Source of the DNA: an uncultured Alphaproteobacteria bacterium
GTDB taxonomy: Bacteria; Pseudomonadota; Alphaproteobacteria; Rickettsiales; UBA1997
Length of the DNA: 32,835 bases
Direction of reading: 5' to 3'
Assembly (NCBI GenBank): GCA_903927415.1
Contig: CAIYMZ010000088.1
Span: forward strand, 1 to 32,835
The position numbers were made by a program, and so were the translations under genes. The notes under the pieces were generated by a model, which searched no databases, was not told where the DNA came from, and saw nothing but the letters and a program-made list of their open reading frames with translations. Positions 17,308 through 23,972 of the stretch are shown here, in pieces. Each line of letters opens with the position of its first letter. Position 1 is the first letter of the stretch.

Positions 17308-17702
17308 CGAACCTAATAACTATGAAGAAATTTTTTGATTCTTTTCTATCCTTCCTGTCCCTTTTTACTTCCTTTGGAACTTTGTTTTGTTGCGCTTTGC
17401 CAACCTTATTTGTATTGCTTGGGGCCGGTGCAGCTTTTGCCGGCTTGAGCGCAAGTTTTCCACAGTTGGAGTGGGTTTCAGATCATAAAAATTTCATTTT
17501 TATTTTTGCTGGATCGATGATTTCTTTAAATCTGATTTTACGATTTAAAAATCGTAATGCCGCATGTCCAACTGATCCAAAATTAGCAAAATCTTGTGGC
17601 AAAATGAAAAAAATTAGCGATGTGATTTTTTATATTTCTGTGGCTTTTTTTCTAATCGGATTTTCTTTCGCTTATTTACTGCCTCATCTGCTACACCAAT
17701 AA
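17304..17702 (+). CDS. MerT-like small membrane protein
   Basis: 132 residues from the ATG at 17304, which overlaps the cusA stop (ATGA); the longer frame start at 17160 lies inside cusA. Three membrane helices are visible (about 13-42, 58-78, 102-126). The first helix contains a Cys pair, FGTLFCCALPTLFVLLGAGAAFAGL, and the loop between helices 2 and 3 has two more Cys (ACPTDPKLAKSCGK), the same plan as mercuric transporter MerT, which passes metal from a Cys pair in helix 1 to a cytoplasmic Cys pair. I infer a metal-related role in the copper operon; whether it moves copper in, out or nothing at all cannot be read from sequence. Confidence 0.68.
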   Translation: MTNLITMKKFFDSFLSFLSLFTSFGTLFCCALPTLFVLLGAGAAFAGLSASFPQLEWVSDHKNFIFIFAGSMISLNLILRFKNRNAACPTDPKLAKSCGKMKKISDVIFYISVAFFLIGFSFAYLLPHLLHQ

Positions 17703-17747
17703 AACTTCTTGCCAAAAATTCTTTTTTTACAAAACTGAATTATCTGG

Positions 17748-17824
17748 TCGGGAGTTGCGCCGAATAAAACACCTTTACGGGAATAGGACGCAACACAGAT
17801 GGGTTCTGTGGTGGTGGCTCCCGA
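17748..17824 (+). ncRNA. Candidate structured RNA, three-way junction
   Basis: A 7-bp perfect outer stem TCGGGAG/CTCCCGA (17748-17754 with 17818-17824) encloses two hairpins: TTGCGCC with GGACGCAA (17755-17761 and 17786-17793, one bulged A) and CACAGA/TCTGTG (17794-17799 and 17805-17810). CACC in the first loop (17770-17773) could pair with GGTG (17813-17816) in a pseudoknot. A T-rich tract follows. I do not recognise it as tmRNA, 6S, SRP RNA, RNase P or a familiar riboswitch. It may be a small RNA or a leader element for the small ORF at 17951. Confidence 0.5.
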
Positions 17825-17852
17825 TCTTTCTGCTTATTTTTCTTCTTTCGAC

Positions 17853-17880
17853 TTGATAGACACCTTTTTTGAGGTAAAAT
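17853..17880 (+). promoter_or_regulatory. Possible promoter before the small ORF
   Basis: TTGATA (17853-17858), a 16-base spacer and TAAAAT (17875-17880). The start would fall near 17887, inside the left arm of the terminator-like hairpin, giving a leader that begins with a stem-loop before the 17951 ORF. Confidence 0.45.
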
Positions 17881-17930
17881 AAAACCGTGTAAAGCCTTCT
17901 ATTTATTGGCTCTACGCGGTTTTTTATTTT
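17881..17930 (+). terminator. Strong intrinsic terminator
   Basis: Stem AAAACCGTGTAAAGCC (17881-17896) pairs with GGCTCTACGCGGTTTT (17908-17923) with one A-C mismatch and one G-T pair, loop of 11 bases, followed by a T-rich run. The A-rich 5' side makes it look bidirectional. It could end the copper operon or the candidate RNA. Confidence 0.85.
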
Positions 17931-17950
17931 TAACCTTTTAAGGAGTTTTT

Positions 17951-18145
17951 ATGTTGAGTGAAAACAAAATCGAATATTATTTTTTGCGCGCTTCAGCAGA
18001 AAAATTTGCGACAGACTTAAGACATTTTGCTAAAGATGTTCACACTTTTTCTGATGAACAACTTCTTGCGATAGTTTCATATTGCGATCATATCAAAGAC
18101 AATATGGCGAACGTGAAGAAGGAGTTAGAAAGAAGAGTAAAATAA
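17951..18145 (+). CDS. Small hypothetical protein, 64 aa
   Basis: I do not recognise this protein. It has a strong ribosome-binding site (TAAGGAG at 17939-17945, five bases before the ATG) and a protein-like composition with no low-complexity parts: MLSENKIEYYFLRASAEKF at the start, then an amphipathic, probably all-helical body ending in KKELERRVK. It is soluble and has one Cys. It lies between the terminator at 17881 and the 3' end of the recombinase operon, so it may be the last chromosomal gene before the prophage or the first cargo gene of it. Confidence 0.65.
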   Translation: MLSENKIEYYFLRASAEKFATDLRHFAKDVHTFSDEQLLAIVSYCDHIKDNMANVKKELERRVK

Positions 18146-18200
18146 TTTTCCACCACAAATTTAACCATTTTTTAAATCTGTTATCTGCCTTACGGAAGAG

Positions 18201-18214
18201 ATCTCTCGAGAGAT
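18201..18214. other. Short perfect palindrome near the presumed left end of the element
   Basis: ATCTCTCGAGAGAT is a perfect 14-base palindrome in the 117-base gap between the small ORF and the end of the recombinase operon. Serine recombinase attachment sites are imperfect inverted repeats usually next to the recombinase gene, so this is a candidate part of an attachment site. The second copy would be outside the window. Confidence 0.25.
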
Positions 18215-18262
18215 TAAGATGTTCATCCACAAACTTCCAAATAAAAATCAAAATTCAGTTTT

Positions 18263-18667
18263 CTAAAATCCCCACTGCTTTTCCTGCTCATCCCACAAAT
18301 CCGGCATTTCTTTAATGACGATATCTTGCAGCTTCAAAGTTCTTGGCTGAGTTCCGCTTAAAATCCTCGCAACAATTTTTGGTGACAGGAAGTTTAAGTT
18401 AAAAATCTTACTCACGTAAGAAGCGCCGAGACTCTCTTTTTGAGCAATTTCCGCCAAAGATGAAACTCGCTCCTCATCAATCATCACTTTCCATTTATAG
18501 GCTCTAGAAATTGATCTAATCATCTTCTCGTCAAAATATTTCTGATCATCCTCTTTGTCAGCATTTTTGGCAACGATGATCATTGCCGCTCCACCCCTTC
18601 TTTTAATTTCCAGCGGAACAAAAAGATCGATGGTTTCTTCATCGGTGATTTTAATATTTTTTTTCAT
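18263..18667 (-). CDS. Recombinase-associated HTH protein
   Basis: A 134-residue protein that follows the serine recombinase with a one-base gap. Its C-terminal half, VSSLAEIAQKESLGASYVSKIFNLNFLSPKIVARILSGTQP, is a helix-turn-helix of the kind found in small proteins directly downstream of large serine recombinases in alphaproteobacterial prophages. The N-terminal part has two beta-rich stretches (TIDLFVPLEIKRRGGAAMII). It may help the recombinase choose direction or regulate the operon; this is inference from place and the HTH. Confidence 0.75.
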   Translation of the reverse strand: MKKNIKITDEETIDLFVPLEIKRRGGAAMIIVAKNADKEDDQKYFDEKMIRSISRAYKWKVMIDEERVSSLAEIAQKESLGASYVSKIFNLNFLSPKIVARILSGTQPRTLKLQDIVIKEMPDLWDEQEKQWGF

Positions 18668-18668
18668 A

Positions 18669-19994
18669 TTAGCTGTTCAGTTCGTTTGATAATGAGTGAA
18701 GCCCTTCTTTAAAAATTCTAATGTTTAGACCATCCGGATTGATGGTGATATCTTTGACCAAAAGACTGACTATTCTTGCTTGTTCGATTGGGAATAATTC
18801 ATCCCAGACTTTTTCGATTTGCTTGAAGGAATTTATGACAACGCTTTCCGAAATTTTTCCTGCTGATTGGCTGATGGTGTTAACAATAAATTCCGGTTTT
18901 TTTAGCAAACCTAGAATTTGATTCGTGACTAAATTTTCCGCTTCGACTGCGGATATTCTTCCCACTTTGCAAGAATCGTTATTGCCGACCGCCTTATATG
19001 AACAAAGGTAATAGCGGTATCTTTTGCCTTGTTTGTTGGTGTAAGTCGGAATCATTTTACTGCCGCAAACTCCACAATTCATAATGCCTTTCAGAAGCGG
19101 TGCTGTAGTTATTCTTGTTACCGGAATTGATGGTTTGTTGTCCTGATTTTTACCAAAAATATCCTTTGTTTTTTGCCAAACATTTTCAGAAATGATTGCT
19201 TCGTGAAGGCCGTTATAGAGCTGATTCTTGTGCCTAATCTTTCCGGCATAAATCGGATTTTCTAACACTCTTCTAACATTTCTTTTGTTAAAATTTTGAC
19301 CTTTTTGCAGCTTATCGGTTTTTGAAACCCAGGTCTTAGTTTCAAAGCCATGTTTATTTAATTCTCTGGCGGTTTCGGTTATCGATTCAGTTTCAATAAA
19401 AGTTTGAAATAAAACCCTGACAATCTTCGCTTCCGCTTCATTGATTACGAGTTTTTTATCCAGGATATCATAGCCAATTGAAGGATTCCCGCCCATCCAC
19501 ATTCCTTTCTTTTTTGATGCGTCAACCTTGTCTCTGATGCGTTCGCCGGTTAGCTCTCTTTCGTATTGAGCAAAGCTGAGCATCACATTTAACATCAACC
19601 TTCCCACGGAATCATCGGTAGTAAAGTTTTGAGTAACCGATGCAAAGCTGACTTTTTTCTGATCAAAAAGTTCAATGATTTTTTGGAAGTCAAAAAGCGA
19701 TCTGCTCAAGCGGTCAATTTTGTAAATGACCACGCAGTCAATTTTATTTTCCTCAATATCACGAAAAAGTCGCTTCAATGCTGGTCTTTCAAGCGTTCCT
19801 CCGGAAAACCCTCCGTCATCGTAATGATCATCAATCAGAACCCATCCTTTTCCAACTTGCGAAGCGATAAAATTTTCACCGGAAAGCCTTTGAGCATCAA
19901 TTGAATTAAATTCCTGCTCCAAACCATCTTCACTAGATTTTCTAGTATAAATGGCACAGCGAATTTTTGGCTTTACGCTAAGTTCTTCTGTCAT
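18669..19994 (-). CDS. Large serine recombinase (phage integrase)
   Basis: Site-specific recombinase of the resolvase/invertase superfamily, 441 residues. The N-terminal catalytic domain (about 8-160) has AIYTRKSSEDG with the nucleophilic Ser, YDDGGFSGGTLERPALKRL and VVIYKIDRLSRS with the catalytic arginines. It is followed by the recombinase domain (about 170-265), a zinc ribbon with CGVCGSKM and later Cys residues (about 325-365), and a C-terminal segment with VWDELFPIEQARIV. All expected parts are present, so it is probably active. The ATG overlaps the stop of the DUF2924 gene (ATGA). It should integrate and, with a direction factor, excise the element. Confidence 0.95.
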   Translation of the reverse strand: MTEELSVKPKIRCAIYTRKSSEDGLEQEFNSIDAQRLSGENFIASQVGKGWVLIDDHYDDGGFSGGTLERPALKRLFRDIEENKIDCVVIYKIDRLSRSLFDFQKIIELFDQKKVSFASVTQNFTTDDSVGRLMLNVMLSFAQYERELTGERIRDKVDASKKKGMWMGGNPSIGYDILDKKLVINEAEAKIVRVLFQTFIETESITETARELNKHGFETKTWVSKTDKLQKGQNFNKRNVRRVLENPIYAGKIRHKNQLYNGLHEAIISENVWQKTKDIFGKNQDNKPSIPVTRITTAPLLKGIMNCGVCGSKMIPTYTNKQGKRYRYYLCSYKAVGNNDSCKVGRISAVEAENLVTNQILGLLKKPEFIVNTISQSAGKISESVVINSFKQIEKVWDELFPIEQARIVSLLVKDITINPDGLNIRIFKEGLHSLSNELNS

Positions 19995-20410
19995 GATTTT
20001 AATTTAAAAAATTTAGGACCATTCCACCTCGTGCCAGTAATTTTTCTCGCGATTGATGAAAGGCTTTTGAATTTCTGTCCCTGATATTCAAAGCAGTCTT
20101 TGAGCACCTCGACTTCGTGCATCGCTCCGCCCCATTCGCGGCAAATTTTAGTTCCGGCCATCAGATCATTGTGATGCCTTAAAGTGTTGACGGAAATTCC
20201 GTCAGAAATTTTCAGTAATTTTGCTCTGTTATCTTCGCTCATGCTGCCGAACTCCAGCTCCTGCAAACGATGTGCAATTCTTGGTCTCAAATATTCTTTG
20301 CTGACATTGGCAGCACATTTTTTTGGCATAATCCCATTGTAGATTTGCCTCATTTCTCCAACTGATTTATTTTCTAATTCGATGATTTGACGGATAATAG
20401 TTTTGCTCAT
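19991..20410 (-). CDS. DUF2924 family protein
   Basis: A 139-residue protein of the DUF2924 family, recognised by LENKSVGEMRQIYNGIMPKK, the middle YLRPRIAHRLQELEFG, and the C-terminal pattern GTKICREWGGAMHEVEVLKDCFEYQGQKFKSLSSIARKITGTRWNGPKFF. These proteins commonly sit directly upstream of serine recombinases in alphaproteobacterial phages and may be accessory DNA-binding factors; the exact role is unknown. It is coupled by ATGA overlaps to both neighbours, so the four genes of this operon are translated together. Confidence 0.85.
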   Translation of the reverse strand: MSKTIIRQIIELENKSVGEMRQIYNGIMPKKCAANVSKEYLRPRIAHRLQELEFGSMSEDNRAKLLKISDGISVNTLRHHNDLMAGTKICREWGGAMHEVEVLKDCFEYQGQKFKSLSSIARKITGTRWNGPKFFKLKS

Positions 20411-20607
20411 AACATAGCTTGTTGATTAAGGTTAGAATCAATGCTATGAACGCTTGGGAACGGTTTGTTATCAACTAGAATCTGACTATTTTTGCTTCTT
20501 TCTTTTGCTTCCAAGCGACAGATGCCGTAACTCAGGATTTTCCCAATTTCTTGCAGCTTTTTATGAGGGGAAATTTCTATTTTTTGCTTATTGGTTTTTA
20601 GTTCCAT
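20407..20607 (-). CDS. Small recombinase-operon protein, 66 aa
   Basis: First gene of the recombinase operon, 66 residues, overlapping the DUF2924 gene by ATGA. It is basic, with KLQEIGKILSYGICRLEAKERSK in the middle, which resembles short proteins often found at this place in related operons. I cannot name a family. The start at 20607 sits about 29 bases from the predicted transcription start, in the region covered by the palindromic operator. It has no strong ribosome-binding site. Confidence 0.65.
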   Translation of the reverse strand: MELKTNKQKIEISPHKKLQEIGKILSYGICRLEAKERSKNSQILVDNKPFPSVHSIDSNLNQQAML

Positions 20608-20622
20608 TTTGATTGCGATTTT

Positions 20623-20644
20623 ATTAGCGGATTAATCCGCTAAT
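20623..20644. promoter_or_regulatory. 22-bp perfect palindrome, probable operator
   Basis: The half-site ATTAGCGGATT is followed directly by its exact reverse complement, with no mismatch. It spans about -7 to +14 of the predicted leftward transcription start, so a bound dimer would shut the recombinase operon. No other copy was seen in the window. Confidence 0.7.
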
Positions 20645-20670
20645 TATCACAAAACGCTCCAGAACCGCAA
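20643..20670 (-). promoter_or_regulatory. Promoter of the recombinase operon
   Basis: On the minus strand: TTGCGG (20670-20665), 16-base spacer, extended -10 TGTGATAAT with GATAAT at 20648-20643. The start would fall near 20636, about 29 bases before the first ATG at 20607. Confidence 0.6.
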
Positions 20671-20783
20671 TATCCCTTAGTCTAGGGGATTTACTCTTGT
20701 TTACTCCAGCAAATTTAAAATGACTGATTTCAGCTCATTTTCAGACAGCAATTTGAGTTTTGCTTAAAAACCGATTAAAAAGA

Positions 20784-20811
20784 TTTACAAAAAACAAATT
20801 ATGAGAATAAT
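20784..20811 (+). promoter_or_regulatory. Possible promoter of the unknown two-gene cassette
   Basis: TTTACA (20784-20789), 16-base spacer, AATAAT (20806-20811), giving a leader of about 140 bases before the ATG at 20959. The region is AT-rich, so chance matches are likely. Confidence 0.3.
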
Positions 20812-20958
20812 TATTAAAGTTCTAAAATTTCGGGCTCTTGTATTTTTAGCTAATACCTTAAGCAGCTGATAAAGAAGCGGATAAAGATGATCGTATAGCT
20901 AAATGTTTAATGTCTCTGGCACAAGCCGCTCTTCCTCAATCAAAGAGTTCAACGTGCC

Positions 20959-22140
20959 ATGCAAACAAAAATAAAGAAGTTCATTCGCAACACTCCCGAA
21001 GAAGATCTCAAATCCTTCCTTAACGATTACGAACTGAATTTGCCGGAGAATTTTAAGTGGCGAAATGGTGACAGAAAATATCACGCTCAACTTTTTAATT
21101 CGATCTGGAATACCAACGAAGATCGCAAAGCACATCTTTTTGAAATTATCGAACGCATTCACGAAATGGTTGATGAACTTGGGCAAGCTGCATTGCAGGC
21201 TCAACCGGTAATCGGCAGTAACGATAATTTTCTGAGTTTAAAAAGTGAAAATTCACGCTGCATTTGGGCACTTCAAAATCACCCGCTGGAATTTCAGAAA
21301 GCCGAATATTGCGCGTCATCAGATTACAAAAGAAAATCCCGCGAATGGAGTTCGTTTGTTGCACCAAAAGGAAGGGAAATTCAAAACTCGGCAGAACAGA
21401 TAGAGGATTTTAAACAGCTGGTTCTCCAGCATTTCAACATCAGCCGCAAAATTAAAGTTGATCTTTTTGATAGAATTAAAGCTGATCACAATAACAAAGA
21501 GATCGTGGTTTTTCAGCTAGTGGCTTATCATGATGGATTACACAGATCGGTGCAAACCTTTGACAAGGATGAGGTCGTCACTCAATTCATCTCCTCTGTG
21601 AATGAATTTTCTATATCCTACGAACCTCACAGCGGCATAGTTGAAGTAGTTTCCGATTATAAAGATAATCGCGACAAATTAGCCAAAGCCTTCGTTAATG
21701 CTTTTCTAAAGATTGATGAAGATGTTGATGAAGTTCCGCTTAAAAAATTCGATCTTTCAAAGCTGAATGTTCCTTACGATTTCATGAAAGATGTTGATGC
21801 GACTGATTTGATTGATGATGTCAAAGTAACTCTTCTCAAGCTCAAACCGCATAACAGCAGAAACTCCACAACCATTGAAGCGTTGTTTAGTGAACATCGC
21901 TCAATTTACGATCTTGCTCAAGAATGGTATGCACAAAATAACCCTCTTCACGGCTCTTTCTCTATCAAGAAAGCCAGGCTGTCGATCAAGTTCAAACCAA
22001 CCGACAAAAATCCGCGTGGAAAACTTCTGCATGTGATGATTACCGATCCCAATGGCTGCGATTTGAAAGACCGCTCCGAAAGAGAAAAGATGATAGGAAA
22101 TAAATATTTAGAACGATGGGGATTAATGGAAAGAATATAA
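20959..22140 (+). CDS. Conserved hypothetical protein, 393 aa
   Basis: Function unknown. The chain opens with FIRNTPEEDLKSFLNDYELNLPENFKW and closes with DPNGCDLKDRSEREKMIGNKYLERWGLM; I recall this begin-and-end pattern from uncharacterised alphaproteobacterial proteins, but without a known function. A middle part reads VDLFDRIKADHNNKEIVVFQLVAYHDGLHRSVQTF and then ISYEPHSGIVEVVSDYKDNRDKLAKAF, mixed alpha/beta. No membrane segment, signal peptide or clear catalytic motif is visible. It overlaps the next gene by 25 bases, so the two probably act together. Placed between the recombinase operon and the early phage genes, it could be a regulator or cargo such as phage defence; neither is shown by sequence. 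Confidence 0.85.
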   Translation: MQTKIKKFIRNTPEEDLKSFLNDYELNLPENFKWRNGDRKYHAQLFNSIWNTNEDRKAHLFEIIERIHEMVDELGQAALQAQPVIGSNDNFLSLKSENSRCIWALQNHPLEFQKAEYCASSDYKRKSREWSSFVAPKGREIQNSAEQIEDFKQLVLQHFNISRKIKVDLFDRIKADHNNKEIVVFQLVAYHDGLHRSVQTFDKDEVVTQFISSVNEFSISYEPHSGIVEVVSDYKDNRDKLAKAFVNAFLKIDEDVDEVPLKKFDLSKLNVPYDFMKDVDATDLIDDVKVTLLKLKPHNSRNSTTIEALFSEHRSIYDLAQEWYAQNNPLHGSFSIKKARLSIKFKPTDKNPRGKLLHVMITDPNGCDLKDRSEREKMIGNKYLERWGLMERI

Positions 22141-23090
22141 CGAAAATTTCGGCGCAGATTTGCAAATTATTGATGGAAATTGTGGAGCAAAAAAATCCCA
22201 ATATTTCTCACTCGTTTTTGAGTTCTGAATTTGGTAATGATGTAACAAAATTTTTGTTAAAAGAAAATTATTTGACTAGCGGACATAGCCTTGAAACCTA
22301 TTGGATTAGTGGTGAAGACAAAGATGTCGATGTTGAATGGAATGAAAAATTAAACTCTTTTGCTTATCTCTCACTCAGCGGAAAATTCACAGTAATAAAA
22401 GAAGATGAATTAAAAACTTACGATGCAGACATTTCAAAAATTATAAATTTTTTAGCCGCAGAATTTGATGTTTTAGAAAGCAGTAAAACCAAACAAAATC
22501 AACATCTCGAAGGTCTTTTATATTTTGTTGGAAATGCTCAGATTGGTAAAAAGAAAGTCGCAATATTTTTTGCTCGAAGATTAAACGACAACTCAGTTTT
22601 TAGAAAAATCGAAGAGTTCTTTATCAAAGAATCTACATCCTCTCTACCCAAGCTAATCCTCACTTCATCGAATCATCTCTGCCCCGAATCTCTCAAGACA
22701 AAAGCTAAAATTATCCCCATTCCAAAACTGCTTGGTCTGGCCAACAGCAAGGCTTTATTCAATATTGACTATGTTGCCAATATTTTATTTGGCAGCAGCG
22801 ATGATGATACAAAACCTTATGCTCACTGCTCAGAAGATGGCTCTACTCTTTTTGTCGGAGATAAAAATTGGGATGTTAAAGGTCAAAGCCAGCGCCAAGT
22901 TATTAAGATCATGTGCGAATTATACTCTCAAAATCCTGACAGCAAAATGCGGTGGAATGCCGTGTTATCAATGGCAGACCTCGATGAAAGCTATTCTCGT
23001 TTCAAAGATTTATTCAAAAAAAGTTCCGTGAAAGATGCTATTGACCATGGAAAAGGTTTTGTCTGGTTCAAAACCGCAGAAATTTCTTAA
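22116..23090 (+). CDS. Hypothetical protein, 324 aa, partner of the preceding gene
   Basis: Function unknown. The ATG at 22116 lies within the end of the preceding gene. The N-terminal half is mixed; a middle segment HLEGLLYFVGNAQIGKKKVAIFFARRL is strand-rich, and the part LPKLILTSSNHLCPESLKTKAKIIPIPKLLG looks like a buried alpha/beta fold. The C-terminal 75 residues (about 250-324, VKGQSQRQVIKIMCELYSQNPDSKM on to HGKGFVWFK) have the length and pattern of a winged-helix domain. This suggests a DNA-binding or sensor protein. No nuclease, ATPase or protease motif is obvious. Followed by the C-tract region rather than directly by the phage early genes. Confidence 0.82.
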   Translation: MGINGKNITKISAQICKLLMEIVEQKNPNISHSFLSSEFGNDVTKFLLKENYLTSGHSLETYWISGEDKDVDVEWNEKLNSFAYLSLSGKFTVIKEDELKTYDADISKIINFLAAEFDVLESSKTKQNQHLEGLLYFVGNAQIGKKKVAIFFARRLNDNSVFRKIEEFFIKESTSSLPKLILTSSNHLCPESLKTKAKIIPIPKLLGLANSKALFNIDYVANILFGSSDDDTKPYAHCSEDGSTLFVGDKNWDVKGQSQRQVIKIMCELYSQNPDSKMRWNAVLSMADLDESYSRFKDLFKKSSVKDAIDHGKGFVWFKTAEIS

Positions 23091-23115
23091 AAAAAATCAA
23101 AAAAACTTAATTCCT

Positions 23116-23162
23116 CCCTTTTCGTCCCCCCTGCGTCCCCCGATCTCCTCCCCCTAGTACCC
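23116..23162. other. C-tract cluster, possible G-quadruplex on the minus strand
   Basis: Five C runs occur at 23116-23118, 23126-23131, 23137-23141, 23150-23154 and 23160-23162 with spacers of 7, 5, 8 and 5 bases. On the minus strand this gives five G runs, including three of five or six Gs, enough for a G-quadruplex. It is strikingly GC-rich for this AT-rich window and lies just upstream of the early phage genes. Confidence 0.6.
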
Positions 23163-23194
23163 TCTAAATTACTCACAGTTTCTACAACAAACTA

Positions 23195-23494
23195 ATGGGT
23201 AATTTTTTTATGACAGACAAAGACGCAAAACAAACAGAAGAACAATTCCACGAACAATACTTATCCGAAAAACACCTCGCCAAGAAGTGGGGCATTTCTT
23301 TTCGCACTCTCCAGAAGTGGCGATGGCAAAGCATAGGTCCGCCTTACATCAAAATCGGCGGTCACGTCCGCTACTCTCCAGAAAACATCAAAAATTTCGA
23401 AGAAGAAAATCTACGTCTGCGCAAAAGCGGCAACCCATCTTCCTGCAACAAAATTTTATTAACTACAAACGAGGTAAATTATGGATCAAATTAA
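23195..23494 (+). CDS. Helix-turn-helix DNA-binding protein (excisionase/AlpA-like)
   Basis: A 99-residue protein with a MerR-like winged HTH: YLSEKHLAKKWGISFRTLQKWRWQSIGPPYIKIGGHVRYSPENIKNFEEENL. This pattern (choose an HTH, then a wing with IGGxVRY) is typical of small phage excisionases, AlpA-type regulators and plasmid/phage HTH proteins. An alternative start at 23210 (MTDKD) would remove five residues; neither has a strong ribosome-binding site. It is the first gene of the early operon and could be the recombination direction factor or an early regulator. It overlaps the next gene by 14 bases. Confidence 0.82.
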   Translation: MGNFFMTDKDAKQTEEQFHEQYLSEKHLAKKWGISFRTLQKWRWQSIGPPYIKIGGHVRYSPENIKNFEEENLRLRKSGNPSSCNKILLTTNEVNYGSN

Positions 23495-23972
23495 CAAAAT
23501 TACGCTTTCAGAAGTTCCTAATATTCCAATCGGAAAATTATCAACTCTTTCTCCAGACCAACTACTTTCTCTTCAGGAGCAAGCAGAAAAGAACCTACAA
23601 AGAGCCAAGTTGTTAAAGGATTGGCTGGAAAGCAGCATCTCTTTAAAATATCGCGATGTCGCATCCAATATCAGAAAGCTGGATTCCAAAGATACTGGCA
23701 CAGTTCACTTCACTGACGGCAATTACAAAATCACTTCAATTATAGCCAAAAAAATTGAGTGGGATCAGCAAAAATTAAAAGATGTCGTTTCTGCTATCAG
23801 AACTCACGGCGACAACCCTGAAGAGTATGTCGACACTTCCTACAAAATCCTAGAAAACAAATACACCGCCTGGCCGGAGCATATTAAAAACATCTTTAAG
23901 CCAGCGCGCGTTTTCAAACTAGGAAAAGAAAGTTTTGCCATCGCAACTTCTAAGGAGGTTGGCCATGAGTAA
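23481..23972 (+). CDS. Phage hypothetical protein, 163 aa
   Basis: Not assigned to a function. The N-terminal half is helical and coiled-coil-like (LSPDQLLSLQEQAEKNLQRAKLLKDWLESSISLKY), followed by a strand-rich part (GTVHFTDGNYKITSIIAKKIEWDQQKLKDVVSAI). Proteins of this shape, just before a Sak4-type ATPase gene, are common in phage early operons. The start has GAGGT shortly upstream of the ATG. It ends eight bases inside the ATPase gene. Confidence 0.78.
   Translation: MDQINKITLSEVPNIPIGKLSTLSPDQLLSLQEQAEKNLQRAKLLKDWLESSISLKYRDVASNIRKLDSKDTGTVHFTDGNYKITSIIAKKIEWDQQKLKDVVSAIRTHGDNPEEYVDTSYKILENKYTAWPEHIKNIFKPARVFKLGKESFAIATSKEVGHE

Larger units (their letters stand above)
20608..20958. other. 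Divergent control region of the prophage left arm
   Basis: No gene is supported in this 351-base gap. It holds the 22-base palindrome at 20623-20644, the leftward promoter, a 19-base hairpin at 20672-20690 (ATCCCTTA paired with TAGGGGAT), a possible rightward promoter at 20784-20811, and a 22-codon open frame starting at 20801 that lacks a clear ribosome-binding site. It separates the recombinase operon from the plus-strand genes, the place where a phage lysis/lysogeny switch is often found. Confidence 0.6.

Noticed and set aside
17748..17824. Identification of the structured element as tmRNA, SRP RNA, 6S RNA or a known riboswitch
   Set aside because: The conserved cores of those RNAs are not seen, so it is left unnamed.
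18082..18315. 77-codon plus-strand open frame crossing from the small ORF into the recombinase operon end
   Set aside because: It starts inside the 17951 gene, ends inside the 18263 gene on the other strand, has no ribosome-binding site, and its peptide is low in quality.
20801..20869. 22-codon ORF in the divergent control region (MRIIIKVLKF...)
   Set aside because: No ribosome-binding site, very short, and it lies over a predicted -10 box; treated as chance.
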